Source: an endosymbiont of Galathealinum brachiosum (lineage in GTDB: Bacteria; Pseudomonadota; Gammaproteobacteria; SZUA-229). Taken from it: a stretch of 64,000 nt of DNA. The translations under genes and the position numbers were made by a program. Below are positions 9,186 to 18,614 of this stretch, piece after piece (the first letter of the stretch is position 1; the number at the start of each line of letters is the position of its first letter). Location of the stretch: NCBI GenBank assembly GCA_003349885.1, contig QFXC01000011.1, positions 736,900 to 800,899 of the forward strand. The letters run 5' to 3'. Under the pieces are notes generated by a model. That model did not search any database. It was not told the origin of the DNA and worked only from the letters and a program-made list of their open reading frames with translations.

Positions 9186-9324
9186 TTATTTACGCAATAT
9201 TGAAAGAAAAGGGTTTGAATTTACTCCATTTAACTTTATCTTACGGGTCTGATTTTTTAATAATATTTCTTACAGATCAGGTATTACTGATTTGTTATAG
9301 AGAATAATAACTAAGGAGACTCTC

Positions 9325-9930
9325 ATGGGTGTACTAGTCGGTCGTGACGCGCCAGATTTCACTGCAGCAGCAGTATTAGGTAATGGCGAAATTGTTGAAG
9401 ATTTTAATTTTAAGAGTGCAACTAAAGGTAAAAATGCAGTTGTTTTCTTTTATCCATTAGATTTTACATTTGTGTGTCCATCAGAGCTAATTGCTTTTGA
9501 TCACCGTCTGGAAGAGTTTAAAAAACGCAATGTCGAAGTAATTGGTGTATCAATTGATTCTCAGTTTTCTCATAATGCATGGCGTAATACAGCAATTAAT
9601 GATGGCGGCATCGGCCAGGTTGGTTATACATTAGTTGCTGACGTTAAGCATGATATTTGTCAGGCATATGATGTTGAGCATCCTGATGCAGGCGTAGCTT
9701 TCCGTGGTTCTTTTCTGATTGATACTAATGGCATGGTAAGACACCAGGTTGTTAATGATCTGCCTCTAGGTCGTAATATTGATGAAATGTTACGCATGAT
9801 CGATGCACTTGCGTTCCACGAAGAGCATGGTGAAGTTTGTCCTGCTGGCTGGAAAGACGGTGATAAAGGTATGGATGCGTCACCTAAAGGTGTAGCTGAC
9901 TATCTTGCATCAGAGTCTGATAAGCTTTAA
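9325..9930 (+). CDS. Typical 2-Cys peroxiredoxin (AhpC/Prx1 family)
   Basis: The enzyme reduces hydrogen peroxide and organic hydroperoxides in the cytosol, probably through thioredoxin. The peroxidatic Cys51 is in FYPLDFTFVCPSEL and the resolving Cys172 in the C-terminal HGEVCPAGW, so it should act as an obligate dimer. The 201-residue length is typical. A strong AAGGAG ribosome-binding site sits upstream. The 200-bp upstream region has a palindrome (9165-9185) and looks regulatory. No AhpF-type reductase gene is adjacent. Confidence 0.95.
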   Translation: MGVLVGRDAPDFTAAAVLGNGEIVEDFNFKSATKGKNAVVFFYPLDFTFVCPSELIAFDHRLEEFKKRNVEVIGVSIDSQFSHNAWRNTAINDGGIGQVGYTLVADVKHDICQAYDVEHPDAGVAFRGSFLIDTNGMVRHQVVNDLPLGRNIDEMLRMIDALAFHEEHGEVCPAGWKDGDKGMDASPKGVADYLASESDKL

Positions 9931-9933
9931 AAA

Positions 9934-9957
9934 GTCGTAAGTCCAAAGTCGTAAGTC
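9934..9957 (+). repeat. Two direct copies of GTCGTAAGTC
   Basis: Copies at 9934-9943 and 9948-9957 are separated by CAAA and start just after the peroxiredoxin stop codon. They are the same 10-mer that bounds the S23-type gene and the element at 6384-6517. No inverted partner was found nearby, so this may be a solo end or remnant. Confidence 0.6.
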
Positions 9958-10009
9958 TTAAGTCAAGAGCTTGAGGCTGCGGCTTCCGGGTTTAAATTTC
10001 CTTATACCT

Positions 10010-10180
10010 TTACTCCTCACTCATTACCTTACCCACATCTTCAAAAAAACTGCTATTAAACGGGTCTTCGTTATTTGCAGTTAATCCTAAAAAGACTAAA
10101 CCAAAAAATATAGTAATGAAAATAACAGCACCAATGATGTTGCCTATATCTATGGGTTTTTGTTTTTTGTTCTTTGCCAT
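10010..10180 (-). CDS. Small single-pass membrane protein, hypothetical
   Basis: The ATG at 10180 gives a 56-residue product. A TTG four codons upstream is also possible. A lysine-rich N-terminus (MAKNKKQKP) is followed by one hydrophobic segment of about 22 residues (IIGAVIFITIFFGLVFLGL) and an acidic tail, so it should lie in the inner membrane with its N-terminus inside. I do not recognise a family. It stands alone between the peroxiredoxin and mutM. Confidence 0.5.
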   Translation of the reverse strand: MAKNKKQKPIDIGNIIGAVIFITIFFGLVFLGLTANNEDPFNSSFFEDVGKVMSEE

Positions 10181-10259
10181 CTCTACGCTCAATAATATCT
10201 ATATGGATATCCTAGAATATTATTAGAATAATATAAAGCCTGCTAAACAGCTGTTTTTA

Positions 10260-11075
10260 TTATTTCTGGCAGTTTGTACAATAAAAAGTTGAGCGCTGGG
10301 CCTGAGTAATCTGTTTAATGGCTTTACCACAGTTAGGGCAGGGTTTATTGGTCAGGCCATATACTAATAATGTCTGTTGAAAGTATCCGGGGCTTCCATC
10401 CTGTTGTGTGAAATCACGCAATGTAGTGCCGCCCTGCTCAATTGAACGTTTTAATATGTTTTTTACAGCGCTAACCAGCTTTACATATCGTTGGAGTGAT
10501 ATTTTATGTGCTAAACGCTTTGGATTAATGCCCGCCGTAAACAAAGATTCATTTGCATAAATATTACCAACGCCTACCACGATATGACTGTTCATTAAAA
10601 ATGTTTTAATAGCGACCTTTCTATTTCTGCTTGATTCAAAAAGATACTGTGCCGTGAATTCATCTTCGAGAGGTTCGGGTCCCAGTTTGGATAAAAGCTT
10701 ATGTTTTAATGGGTCTTTTTTTGTCCATAAAACTGCGCCGAAGCGTCTGGGGTCACGTAAACGTAATACTTTGTTATTGCTAAAGATGATATCAAAATGA
10801 TCGTGTTTATCAGGTGGTGTTGATTTATTGAGAATACGTAAGCTACCCGACATGCCAAGATGCAGAATGACCGTACCAGCCTCTGTAGTGAGTAATATAT
10901 ATTTCCCTCTGCGTTCAACTGTTTGAATTTTTTGACCACTCAGTTGTTTCTTTATTGATGAGGGTATAGGCCAGCGAAGATTCTTTTGTCGAATAATAAC
11001 ATCAGTTACTTTCTTGTTAAGGATGTGTGGTTTAATTCCTCGTCGTGATGTTTCTACTTCAGGTAACTCAGGCAT
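10260..11075 (-). CDS. mutM: Formamidopyrimidine-DNA glycosylase MutM (Fpg)
   Basis: MutM removes 8-oxoguanine and formamidopyrimidines from DNA and nicks the abasic site. The catalytic N-terminal Pro2-Glu3 (MPELPEVET) is intact, Lys58 of RGKYILL matches the conserved active-site lysine, and the helix-two-turn-helix ends in GNIYANE. The C-terminal zinc finger has four cysteines (PCPNC and YCTNC). The 271-residue length is standard. Its start lies inside the end of the DUF4340 gene (8-bp overlap), so it is co-translated with the Gld-type ABC operon, an unusual partner for a DNA repair gene. Confidence 0.97.
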   Translation of the reverse strand: MPELPEVETSRRGIKPHILNKKVTDVIIRQKNLRWPIPSSIKKQLSGQKIQTVERRGKYILLTTEAGTVILHLGMSGSLRILNKSTPPDKHDHFDIIFSNNKVLRLRDPRRFGAVLWTKKDPLKHKLLSKLGPEPLEDEFTAQYLFESSRNRKVAIKTFLMNSHIVVGVGNIYANESLFTAGINPKRLAHKISLQRYVKLVSAVKNILKRSIEQGGTTLRDFTQQDGSPGYFQQTLLVYGLTNKPCPNCGKAIKQITQAQRSTFYCTNCQK

Positions 11076-11910
11076 CGGGTGAGTCCGGCTTTAAGTTTCC
11101 ATATAAGATATTTTTAAGAGAATTATCTAAGTGGTACTCAATGTTTATTTCTGGTATGGCCAGGATAAGCCATGGATCATCATCTGTTATTTCAAAAGTA
11201 ATGGTTTCTGACCTGTCTCTGATTTCTATCTTTCCGAGTTGTTTACGAGGCATATATTTATGAACAGCAAAAGCCTGTGCAGATTTCCAGTGTTGAAGTA
11301 AAGACTGTATCTGATCGGCATTGAGTTTATTTGCTTTTGAAGATTCCCATGTATCATTTACAAGCTGGATTAAGGTGGAAGGAGTTTCAATTCGTTTGAT
11401 AGTAAAATCATCAGGAATAAGAGATAAATCTATAAAGCTGGCAGCCTGCGCGCTGACTAATGGGTAGACCTGATCATTGAGTAAAACCATTTTGTTGTCT
11501 GCGAGTAAATAACGTTTGTTATTAACCGGGTTGGTTTTCCCAAATAAAACATCTGTCTGGTCAAATGTTATTCGAGCCCTGGGTGGCTCTAATGCATAAT
11601 CGCTTAAATCAAGTGCCTCTATATCGTAACGAGTATCAACAGGTGTCTGTATCAGGCCTAGCAAGGTGTTTATTCTAAATTGATGAGCCTTTAAGTTATA
11701 TGGGCTAGTCATGCGCCAGATATTGTTGTTGTCTTTATTAAATTTTATATCATGGGTTGAGTTTTTATGTATTTGAATGGTGTTTATTTTATCTGTATTC
11801 ATCGAAGTTAAAAGGTTGATGTTTATATTATCATTTCGATTTGAAAATATAAAAATTGAAATGATTAAAAAAACAAATAAACCAATATTAACTAAAGTTC
11901 TATTATTCAT
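11068..11910 (-). CDS. DUF4340 domain protein of Gld-type ABC operon
   Basis: The protein has an N-terminal membrane anchor (VNIGLFVFLIISIFIF) and a large, probably periplasmic domain with the DUF4340 pattern: alternating short beta segments including YALEPPRARITF and NPVNNKRYLL. DUF4340 proteins typically end GldA/F/G-like ABC operons and are of unknown function. The ATG at 11910 starts seven bases after the previous stop, giving 280 residues; a longer start at 11952 would run back into the upstream gene. It overlaps mutM by 8 bp. Confidence 0.8.
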   Translation of the reverse strand: MNNRTLVNIGLFVFLIISIFIFSNRNDNININLLTSMNTDKINTIQIHKNSTHDIKFNKDNNNIWRMTSPYNLKAHQFRINTLLGLIQTPVDTRYDIEALDLSDYALEPPRARITFDQTDVLFGKTNPVNNKRYLLADNKMVLLNDQVYPLVSAQAASFIDLSLIPDDFTIKRIETPSTLIQLVNDTWESSKANKLNADQIQSLLQHWKSAQAFAVHKYMPRKQLGKIEIRDRSETITFEITDDDPWLILAIPEINIEYHLDNSLKNILYGNLKPDSPDA

Positions 11911-11917
11911 TAAGGCT

Positions 11918-13288
11918 TTACTTTTTGTGCCGTTTGAACCAGATGCTTGCACCGATTATAAAAAATAAAACAGGAAGTGCAATCAGGAACAAAAGGCCTA
12001 AGATGGCAGCAACTGGTGCAGAAAGGTTAAGCTGCAAATCAGGCGCGTCTTTTGGTGATATGGAAATTAACTGATCGTCCTGTGCAAGCCAGTTGAAAGT
12101 GTTGAGAATGAAATCAAGATTAGCGCCATTGCCAAGGTAATTGTTAGCAATAAAGTCGGTGTCGCCAATTATGACAATACGTTGGTCGGATGATTTTTCT
12201 GCGGATGATATTTCGCGTTGTTGTGCAATGCCAATAACCAGTGGCCCGGAAAAATCTTCTTCTTTATTGAATTCAACACCGAGTATAAAGTTTTTTGTTT
12301 CAGACCAGCTGCTATCTGATGTGATTAACAGGTCTGAAACCAGCCAGTCGGATTCGCTGTTATTGTTGTCATTGGTGATAGCAGCAGCGGTGGTGAATAA
12401 AGTGAAGTACTGCATCTTCTCAGTTATAGGGTGAACTTTGTATTCAAGAACAGGAATAATTGCTGGGTGACTAAGTTTAAGCATGCGGTTAACTTCCTGA
12501 TTGTTATCAACCACAACACCAGCGACAAAGTTTATATTCAGGAGCTTGCTCAATGTTGATTGAGAATCATCTATTGACGGATCCTGTAACCATAATAAAT
12601 GTCCGCCATTTTCAATATACTGTAGTATTTTTTTCTGTTCGTTATCCAGTAGTGGCTTATTTATAGAGGCCAGTACTAGTATGGTGTTTTTAGTTGTTAG
12701 GCTTTGTTGTAGTAAATTAATATTTTTAACATCGAAACCTCTGGTTAATAATTTACCTGCAAGTTGACTGTAACCAACAGGTGAGTCGTCATTGATGCTG
12801 CGCTCTCCATGTTGACTTAAAAAGTATATTTCAGGTTTTATTGCTCGCTGTAAACGGATCAGCGCATTAGTTATGGCTTCTTCAGATAGTTTTTCAATGC
12901 GTTCTGTGTTTCCATTGTATTCAATAACTGTCTGTCCATAACGTTGAATGTTATCTGCTTTGGCCTGCTCAATAAAAATATCAGGGTTAATCAGCTGGAA
13001 TGTAAAATTATTCTTGTTAGTTTTATAACGTGTCAGTATTTCATTGATAGCTTTATTCAGTGCCGGATCGTCTGGTTGGTAGCTGCGTAACTTAACATCA
13101 AAGGGCAGCAGACTTAATAGTTGTAATGTGTCATTGCTTAATGAATGACGTTTTCCAGCTGTCCAGTCGCTACGCTGATTGTATTCATTACTTAACCAGC
13201 CGGAAAAACCGATGCAGGCCAGTAATAGCAATATGAATAATATGTGCTGTATGCGATATTGAAGTTTTGATTTTCGGGTAACTATCAT
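11918..13288 (-). CDS. GldG-like ABC transporter auxiliary protein
   Basis: The protein has an N-terminal membrane segment (HILFILLLLACIGFSGWL), a long periplasmic region and a C-terminal membrane helix followed by KRHKK. The middle matches the GldG/ABC-type auxiliary family: a thioredoxin-like region with LSQHGERS, and LLWLQDPS in a Rossmann-like segment. In Flavobacteria GldA-GldF-GldG supports gliding; homologues in non-gliding gammaproteobacteria have no established substrate. Its start overlaps the permease stop codon (TAATG), which implies coupled translation. Confidence 0.85.
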   Translation of the reverse strand: MIVTRKSKLQYRIQHILFILLLLACIGFSGWLSNEYNQRSDWTAGKRHSLSNDTLQLLSLLPFDVKLRSYQPDDPALNKAINEILTRYKTNKNNFTFQLINPDIFIEQAKADNIQRYGQTVIEYNGNTERIEKLSEEAITNALIRLQRAIKPEIYFLSQHGERSINDDSPVGYSQLAGKLLTRGFDVKNINLLQQSLTTKNTILVLASINKPLLDNEQKKILQYIENGGHLLWLQDPSIDDSQSTLSKLLNINFVAGVVVDNNQEVNRMLKLSHPAIIPVLEYKVHPITEKMQYFTLFTTAAAITNDNNNSESDWLVSDLLITSDSSWSETKNFILGVEFNKEEDFSGPLVIGIAQQREISSAEKSSDQRIVIIGDTDFIANNYLGNGANLDFILNTFNWLAQDDQLISISPKDAPDLQLNLSAPVAAILGLLFLIALPVLFFIIGASIWFKRHKK

Positions 13289-14040
13289 TAACTCTGCAAC
13301 CGTTGAGAATCAAGCTGGCGTATGCTGAGTAAGATAAAGCCAAGACTAAATAAAATAAAATAGGCTATATCTGCAGTATTAACGATACCGCGTAACATTT
13401 GAATACTATGATGGGTTATCGACAGGTAATTAAAAAAGTTATTACCTTCAGTTGTTGCGCTACCCGCTATATTGATTATTAAAAGAAGAATTAGCAGGCC
13501 AAATGTGCCGGCAGCCGCATTAGCTGGTTGACTGCTCAGCGATGACATATATAAACCAAGAGAAATGAATGCTGCAATAGTCAGAAACTGACCTAACATA
13601 CCAGATGCAAATTTACCCATATCAAGATCGGTAGATGACAGTAATGAAAGAGGCATCAGGCTTATCAATAAAATAATGATGCTAAAAAATGATAAAGCTC
13701 CCAGGTATTTTCCAAGAACAATCTCAGTCATTGATACCGGTGAGGATAATAGTAATTTTAGTGAGCCACTCTGTTTTTCTTCGCTCAGAAGGCGCATGGT
13801 AATAAGTGGACAGATTATTAAGAGTAGCACTTTAGAAAAATCAAAAAGAGGGGCAACGATTAAATCGGTTACGCCCGGTGCATTTTTAATGTTGATGAGA
13901 TCTGGTTGTAATTCAAAAAAATAATCAATAAAACCAAGAAATTTCCACGCCATTATGCCTTGAACAATGCCCATGATTATCCAGGCCAGTGGTGATAAAA
14001 ACAGACTGCGCAGTTCCCTGGAAGCTATTTGTAATATCAT
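13288..14040 (-). CDS. ABC-2 type permease (GldF-like)
   Basis: A 250-residue inner-membrane protein with about six hydrophobic segments and the ABC-2 pattern: an amphipathic start ASRELRSLF, LSPLAWIIMG in the first membrane segment, and the cytoplasmic EEKQSGSLKLLLSSPVS loop between segments 2 and 3. It forms the membrane channel with the ATPase encoded upstream, whose stop overlaps its start by four bases (ATGA). Confidence 0.9.
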   Translation of the reverse strand: MILQIASRELRSLFLSPLAWIIMGIVQGIMAWKFLGFIDYFFELQPDLINIKNAPGVTDLIVAPLFDFSKVLLLIICPLITMRLLSEEKQSGSLKLLLSSPVSMTEIVLGKYLGALSFFSIIILLISLMPLSLLSSTDLDMGKFASGMLGQFLTIAAFISLGLYMSSLSSQPANAAAGTFGLLILLLIINIAGSATTEGNNFFNYLSITHHSIQMLRGIVNTADIAYFILFSLGFILLSIRQLDSQRLQS

Positions 14041-14975
14041 GCTGCACTCTCGATATCTTGATTGCCTTCACCGGAAATTAAATCAAGAAACACCTGTTCA
14101 AGTGTGTTTTCTCTCGTGCATATTTCAAGTAATCCCCATTGTTTTTCTACGCAATGCTGGCTGATATCAGCAAGAGAGCCATGTATGTTCTGGCCATTTA
14201 ACTGATAATAATTGGGAGATACTTCTATAACTGACTCTACTTCTGGTAATGATTGTAAAGAAGATAAATCGGGTGCGTTTTGCAGCCGTAAATTAATCTG
14301 ACTGGATTTTTTAAGTTCGGAAATTTGTTTATTGATAACTGATTTTCCCTGATGAATCATTTGTACACGACTACATACTGCCTGAACTTCCGGTAATATA
14401 TGAGTGGATAAAATGATTCCGTGCTGTTCTCCAAGCTCAAGTATTAATTTGCGAATTTCAACCATTTGAATCGGATCGAGCCCTACGGTTGGTTCATCAA
14501 GAATAATGATTTCAGGCTGGTGGATAATCGCCTGAGCGATGCCTACACGTTGCTGATAACCTTTAGACAGATTATCTATCAGTCGTTTATGGTGTTTTTC
14601 CAGTCCGCATCGTTGAATCGCCTGATCACGCAATGATTTTATCTGGTGTTTATTAACACGGCGTAAACGTGCGGCATAAGTCAGGTATTCTTCGACTGTT
14701 AGTTCCGGATACAGTGGTGGTTTGTCAGGCAGGTATCCGATGCTTTTTTTAGCCTGATTGGGCTTGTCGATCAGATCTGCGTCATTAATTATTATTTCGC
14801 CCGCACTGGGTGCGAGTACGCCGCAGAGCATTTGCAGGCAGCTGGATTTACCTGCGCCATTGGGGCCAAGTAAAGCAAGAATTTCGCCTTTATGTAATTC
14901 AATAGAGACATCGTTTACCGCATGGGTGTCTCCATAATATCTGTGTAAATTTCTGGCCTGAATAAGTGCTGACAT
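14037..14975 (-). CDS. ABC transporter ATP-binding protein (GldA-like)
   Basis: This is the ATPase of the Gld-type exporter. Walker A is GPNGAGKSS, the signature motif LSKGYQQR, Walker B IIILDEPTVGLDP, and the H-loop lies in LSTHILPE. The ATG at 14975 gives 312 residues with MSALIQARNLHRYYGD, a normal ATPase start; an earlier ATG would add a 12-residue hydrophobic extension that looks spurious. It opens the operon ATPase, permease, GldG-like, DUF4340, mutM. The divergent hydantoinase-type gene starts about 100 bp away. Confidence 0.93.
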   Translation of the reverse strand: MSALIQARNLHRYYGDTHAVNDVSIELHKGEILALLGPNGAGKSSCLQMLCGVLAPSAGEIIINDADLIDKPNQAKKSIGYLPDKPPLYPELTVEEYLTYAARLRRVNKHQIKSLRDQAIQRCGLEKHHKRLIDNLSKGYQQRVGIAQAIIHQPEIIILDEPTVGLDPIQMVEIRKLILELGEQHGIILSTHILPEVQAVCSRVQMIHQGKSVINKQISELKKSSQINLRLQNAPDLSSLQSLPEVESVIEVSPNYYQLNGQNIHGSLADISQHCVEKQWGLLEICTRENTLEQVFLDLISGEGNQDIESAA

Positions 14976-15076
14976 GGAGCAAAATAATATCAGGAAATAG
15001 TCAGCATACAAGCTTTAAAGATGTTCTTAAGATAGTAGAATGGCATTACGTCTTTTTTATCTTATGTGATTTTATT

Positions 15077-17071
15077 ATGTTAACTCATTGGCTCGGTGTT
15101 GATACCGGTGGAACATTTACCGATTTTGTATATTTTGATGGTAAATCAATTCAGATACATAAGGTTCTGTCTACACCTGACGCGCCTGAAAGAGCCATTT
15201 TGAAGGGTATAGATGAGCTGGGTATTTCACTGGACGGTTTGCATCTTATTCACGGTTCTACTGTAGCAACGAATGCAGTGCTTGAAGGTAAAGGTGTTAA
15301 AACTGTTTATATCACCAATACCGGTTTTGCTGATGTGCTTACGATTGGCCGACAGGCGCGACGTGAATTATATAATTTGATGCCAGAGCCTTCGCTGCCA
15401 TTAATACCTGCTGATTGCTGTATTGAAGTTAATACGCGTTTGAGTGCAAAGGGTGAGTTGTTAAAGGATTTAAATCAGTCAGATATAGATTGTTTAATAA
15501 AGACGATTGAAAAAATAACCCCCGCTTCTGTTGCTATTAATCTGTTATTTTCCTTTGTTGATAATATTCAGGAGCAGAAAATAAAAAAACAGTTAACCGA
15601 CAGCCTTGAATCTATTTTTGTCTGTTGTTCCAGTGATGTTTTACCTGAATATAAAGAATATGAACGGGGTATGGCAACGGTGTTGAATGCTTATGTCGGG
15701 CCTTTGATGCAGGGTTATCTTTATCGCTTGTTGCGGGGGCTGGAGAAAAAGCCCGGTAAGTATGACGTCAGGCCATGTTTATCAGTTTTACAAAGTAGTG
15801 GCGGTACTATTCAGGCAGCGCAAGCGGGTAAATATGCCGTTAATTTATTGCTCTCTGGTCCGGCGGGTGGCCTTAAGGGGGCTTTATATGTTGCGGGTCT
15901 GAGTGGTGAATCTAAATTAATGAGTTTTGATATGGGTGGCACTTCAACAGATGTCGCTTTGATTGATGAGCGAATAAAATTAAGCTCTGAAGGTTATATT
16001 GGCCAGTATCCGGTTGCGGTGCCGATGGTTGATATGCATACCATTGGGGCAGGTGGTGGTTCAATAGCGTATGTGGATGCAGGTGGTTTATTAAATGTCG
16101 GGCCGGAATCTGCCGGGGCAAGTCCCGGGCCCGCATGTTATGACCAGGGAGGTATTCTCCCAACCGTGACGGATGCAAATCTGGTGTTGGGGCGATTACA
16201 GGCGGAAGGTTTTTTAGGTAAAGGCATGCAGTTAAATGTTGCGGCTGCCAGAGAAGCATTAGGAAAAATAGCGGTTCCGCTTGGCTTGTCAGTTGAAGAG
16301 TCAGCACAGGGCATTATTGAAATTGCTAATGAGCATATGGTGAGAGCGCTTCGCACAATATCTGTACAGCGTGGTTTTGATCCGCAGGAATTTGCATTAA
16401 CCTGTTTTGGCGGTGCTGGTGGTTTGCATGTCTGTGCATTGGCGGATGCATTAAAAATGCAGCGTGCAATTGTGCCGATTCATGGTGGAGTGCTGTCAGC
16501 ATTAGGCATGTTAGTGGCAGTGCCAGGTCGTGATTTATCGCACTCCTGTATTCAGAAATTATTAAGCAGTGACAGAAAGAATATAGAGAGTTTATTTGTT
16601 GAACTGGAGACTCGGGGTATAGACGAACTACAGGATGAAATAACAGTAGAGCCTCGAATTCAACGTTCAGCCGATTTACGTTATCAGGGGCAGAGTTTTA
16701 CATTAAATTTACCCTGGTCAGATGAATTAAATCAACTTGAGCAGAGCTTTCACGAGCTTCATAAAAACACCTATGGTCACGACCTGGAAATAGATGTGGA
16801 GCTGGTTAATTTGCGTGTAAGTATCAAAGGAGATGAGACGGTTTTTAAATTACCCGAATTATCGGAAAATAAAAAAATAGCTACTGTTCAAAAAATAGAC
16901 TGTTATGGTTTCGAGGAAGAGATTAATGTCTATCAGCGAGAAGAGCTTGCTAAAGGGCAAAAAATAAAAGGTCCGGCATTAATTCTTGAAACGGTTTCTA
17001 CAACATTAATAGATGCAGGCTGGTCTTGTCTAGTTGATGACTGGGGTAATTTGTTGTTATATAAAAATTAA
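15077..17071 (+). CDS. Hydantoinase/oxoprolinase family protein (HyuA-type)
   Basis: These ATP-dependent ring-opening enzymes (N-methylhydantoinase A, 5-oxoprolinase N-terminal part, acetone carboxylase beta) have actin-like ATPase folds. The N-terminal GVDTGGTFTDFVYFDG and HGSTVATNAVLEGKG are signature phosphate-binding segments, and the middle has LLSGPAGGLKGA, FDMGGTSTDV and IGAGGGSIAYVD. The ATG at 15077 gives 664 residues, within the family range. A longer start would add 37 residues unlike the family. No HyuB-type partner is adjacent, so the substrate is uncertain. It converges on the EAL-HDOD gene with only 12 bp between stops. Confidence 0.88.
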   Translation: MLTHWLGVDTGGTFTDFVYFDGKSIQIHKVLSTPDAPERAILKGIDELGISLDGLHLIHGSTVATNAVLEGKGVKTVYITNTGFADVLTIGRQARRELYNLMPEPSLPLIPADCCIEVNTRLSAKGELLKDLNQSDIDCLIKTIEKITPASVAINLLFSFVDNIQEQKIKKQLTDSLESIFVCCSSDVLPEYKEYERGMATVLNAYVGPLMQGYLYRLLRGLEKKPGKYDVRPCLSVLQSSGGTIQAAQAGKYAVNLLLSGPAGGLKGALYVAGLSGESKLMSFDMGGTSTDVALIDERIKLSSEGYIGQYPVAVPMVDMHTIGAGGGSIAYVDAGGLLNVGPESAGASPGPACYDQGGILPTVTDANLVLGRLQAEGFLGKGMQLNVAAAREALGKIAVPLGLSVEESAQGIIEIANEHMVRALRTISVQRGFDPQEFALTCFGGAGGLHVCALADALKMQRAIVPIHGGVLSALGMLVAVPGRDLSHSCIQKLLSSDRKNIESLFVELETRGIDELQDEITVEPRIQRSADLRYQGQSFTLNLPWSDELNQLEQSFHELHKNTYGHDLEIDVELVNLRVSIKGDETVFKLPELSENKKIATVQKIDCYGFEEEINVYQREELAKGQKIKGPALILETVSTTLIDAGWSCLVDDWGNLLLYKN

Positions 17072-17083
17072 AAAATAACACAG

Positions 17084-18283
17084 TTATATACTATTTAATA
17101 CATCCTCAGCCCAGTTAATGGCATCTATATTAATATCAGATAATTCCTCAGTGCTTAAATTGGCAAAACGAATATTCATCCAGTCGCCTTCTTCCTGAGC
17201 CAGTGTGCAGTTAATGGCTTCGCCCAGATCACCTTCACGGTTTAATAATGCGGCAATTATACTATCGGCTAATGGTAGTGGAGAGATGAGCTCTTCCAGG
17301 CTGCGATCCATAAGTAAGTCTAATGAGGAAAACATACCGACTGTAAAAAAACTATCTGCTGGTTTCAGGTTTGCTTTTTCTGCGAGTAATTCACAGCTGC
17401 GCGCACGAACCATGGATATGCGTACCTGTTCCCGGGGTTTATTGTCCATACCGCTCAGTGCCATCATGGATGCCCATGTGCAAAGTTGTTTGCGTCCCAG
17501 CATAACAGTGGCATGTTGAATAGATTCAATTTTTGTTGATCTTGAAAAGAATGCAGAATTCATTAACTGTAATATTTTGTAGCTTAATGCCACGTCTTTA
17601 CTAATGGTATCAACAACCGTATCCGTATCTGTTTCCGGGTTATGCAAAATAGAGAGCAGGTTGATTACGCTCATCTGGTTGGAGTCCAGTGATTCACCGC
17701 TAACAATGCGCGGGCGATTAAGAAAATAACCCTGAATATAATCAACACCTACATCACGGCAAATATCGTAAGCATCATGATCTTTTACATGATCAGCCAG
17801 AATAACCGGGTGGAGTTTTTTTAATATTTTTAAATGGGCGCGTATCTCAGCAGCAGCCAGATTTTCAATATTAATATCAATAATGCTCGCCATGCTGGCA
17901 AGTGGCTGTAAAGAGGGGTGTTGCAGGTAGTTGTCCAGAGCCAGCTTGAATCCTGCGTCGGCAAGTCGTTTAGTGCCGTCGATTACTTCATTGGTTACAT
18001 TGACATATGAGGGTATTTTTAATATTACCCGGTCTGCAGGAAGAGGCAGCTCGTAATCGCTTTGTAAAAAATGTTCGGTCAGGGTAATAAATGCAATTTT
18101 TTTACCGACCAGTTTATCGATGCCAATTTCCATAAAAGTATTAATGATTACCTGTGAGGTAGCCATATCGGCTTGAATGCTTTCATTGTTGTCTTCACTG
18201 GCCGAGTGAGACATTAGTTCATAGGCATATACATCCAGATCCTTGGTGTATATGGGTTGTCGTCCGACAAAAAATTCAGCCAT
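17084..18283 (-). CDS. EAL-HDOD signalling protein (YuxH-like)
   Basis: The 399-residue protein pairs an N-terminal degenerate EAL-like domain (about 1-200) with a C-terminal HDOD domain (about 200-395). Family landmarks are FFVGRQPIYTKDLDVYAYEL at the start, ILADHVKDHDAYDICRDVG and GYFLNRPRIV at the end of the EAL part, and SYKILQLMNSAFF in the HDOD. Most catalytic acidic residues of active c-di-GMP phosphodiesterases are not visible, so it is likely a non-enzymatic regulator, as in other YuxH/CdgJ-type proteins. It is monocistronic. Confidence 0.88.
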   Translation of the reverse strand: MAEFFVGRQPIYTKDLDVYAYELMSHSASEDNNESIQADMATSQVIINTFMEIGIDKLVGKKIAFITLTEHFLQSDYELPLPADRVILKIPSYVNVTNEVIDGTKRLADAGFKLALDNYLQHPSLQPLASMASIIDINIENLAAAEIRAHLKILKKLHPVILADHVKDHDAYDICRDVGVDYIQGYFLNRPRIVSGESLDSNQMSVINLLSILHNPETDTDTVVDTISKDVALSYKILQLMNSAFFSRSTKIESIQHATVMLGRKQLCTWASMMALSGMDNKPREQVRISMVRARSCELLAEKANLKPADSFFTVGMFSSLDLLMDRSLEELISPLPLADSIIAALLNREGDLGEAINCTLAQEEGDWMNIRFANLSTEELSDINIDAINWAEDVLNSI

Positions 18284-18387
18284 TATTAATGTTCTTTATA
18301 ATTTGGTTGTTTCAGACTCTAAATATAGTCTAAAACCATAACAATTATATTGATTTGGTCGGCAAATTAAATATAAATTTCAGGCAT

Positions 18388-18417
18388 AAAAAAACCCGCT
18401 ATATAAGCAGGTTTTTT
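18388..18417 (-). terminator. Terminator of rpmB-rpmG
   Basis: A hairpin with A:T outer pairs and an ACC.GC/GC.GGT core (one C-A mismatch, 7-base loop) lies 33 bp after the rpmG stop. It has a T run on the minus strand and also on the plus strand. Confidence 0.75.
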
Positions 18418-18449
18418 AGAAATATAACGAAACTTTTATTTGATCAGTA

Positions 18450-18605
18450 TTATTTGATCTTGGCTTCTTTATACATCACATACTTACGAATAGTAGGATC
18501 AAATTTTTTGATCTCCATCTTTTCAGGCATGTTTTTCTTGTTCTTGTCTGTGGTATAGAAGTGACCAGTACCTGCAGATGAAACTAATTTAATTTTTTCA
18601 CGCAT
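18450..18605 (-). CDS. rpmG: 50S ribosomal protein L33
   Basis: A 51-residue protein beginning [20 protein letters not shown] and ending [10 protein letters not shown], which is the cysteine-free form of L33 (KFDPTIRKY core). It binds the 50S subunit near the E site. The gene starts 9 bp after the rpmB stop codon with an AGGAGA ribosome-binding site in the gap, the usual rpmB-rpmG order, and is followed by a terminator. Confidence 0.97.
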   Translation of the reverse strand: MREKIKLVSSAGTGHFYTTDKNKKNMPEKMEIKKFDPTIRKYVMYKEAKIK

Positions 18606-18614
18606 AGTCTTCTC

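Noticed and set aside
15912..16307. Antisense open frame within the hydantoinase-type gene
   Set aside because: Composition and position make it a shadow of the real gene; the same applies to antisense frames at 37216-37641, 50083-50424 and 59104-59523.
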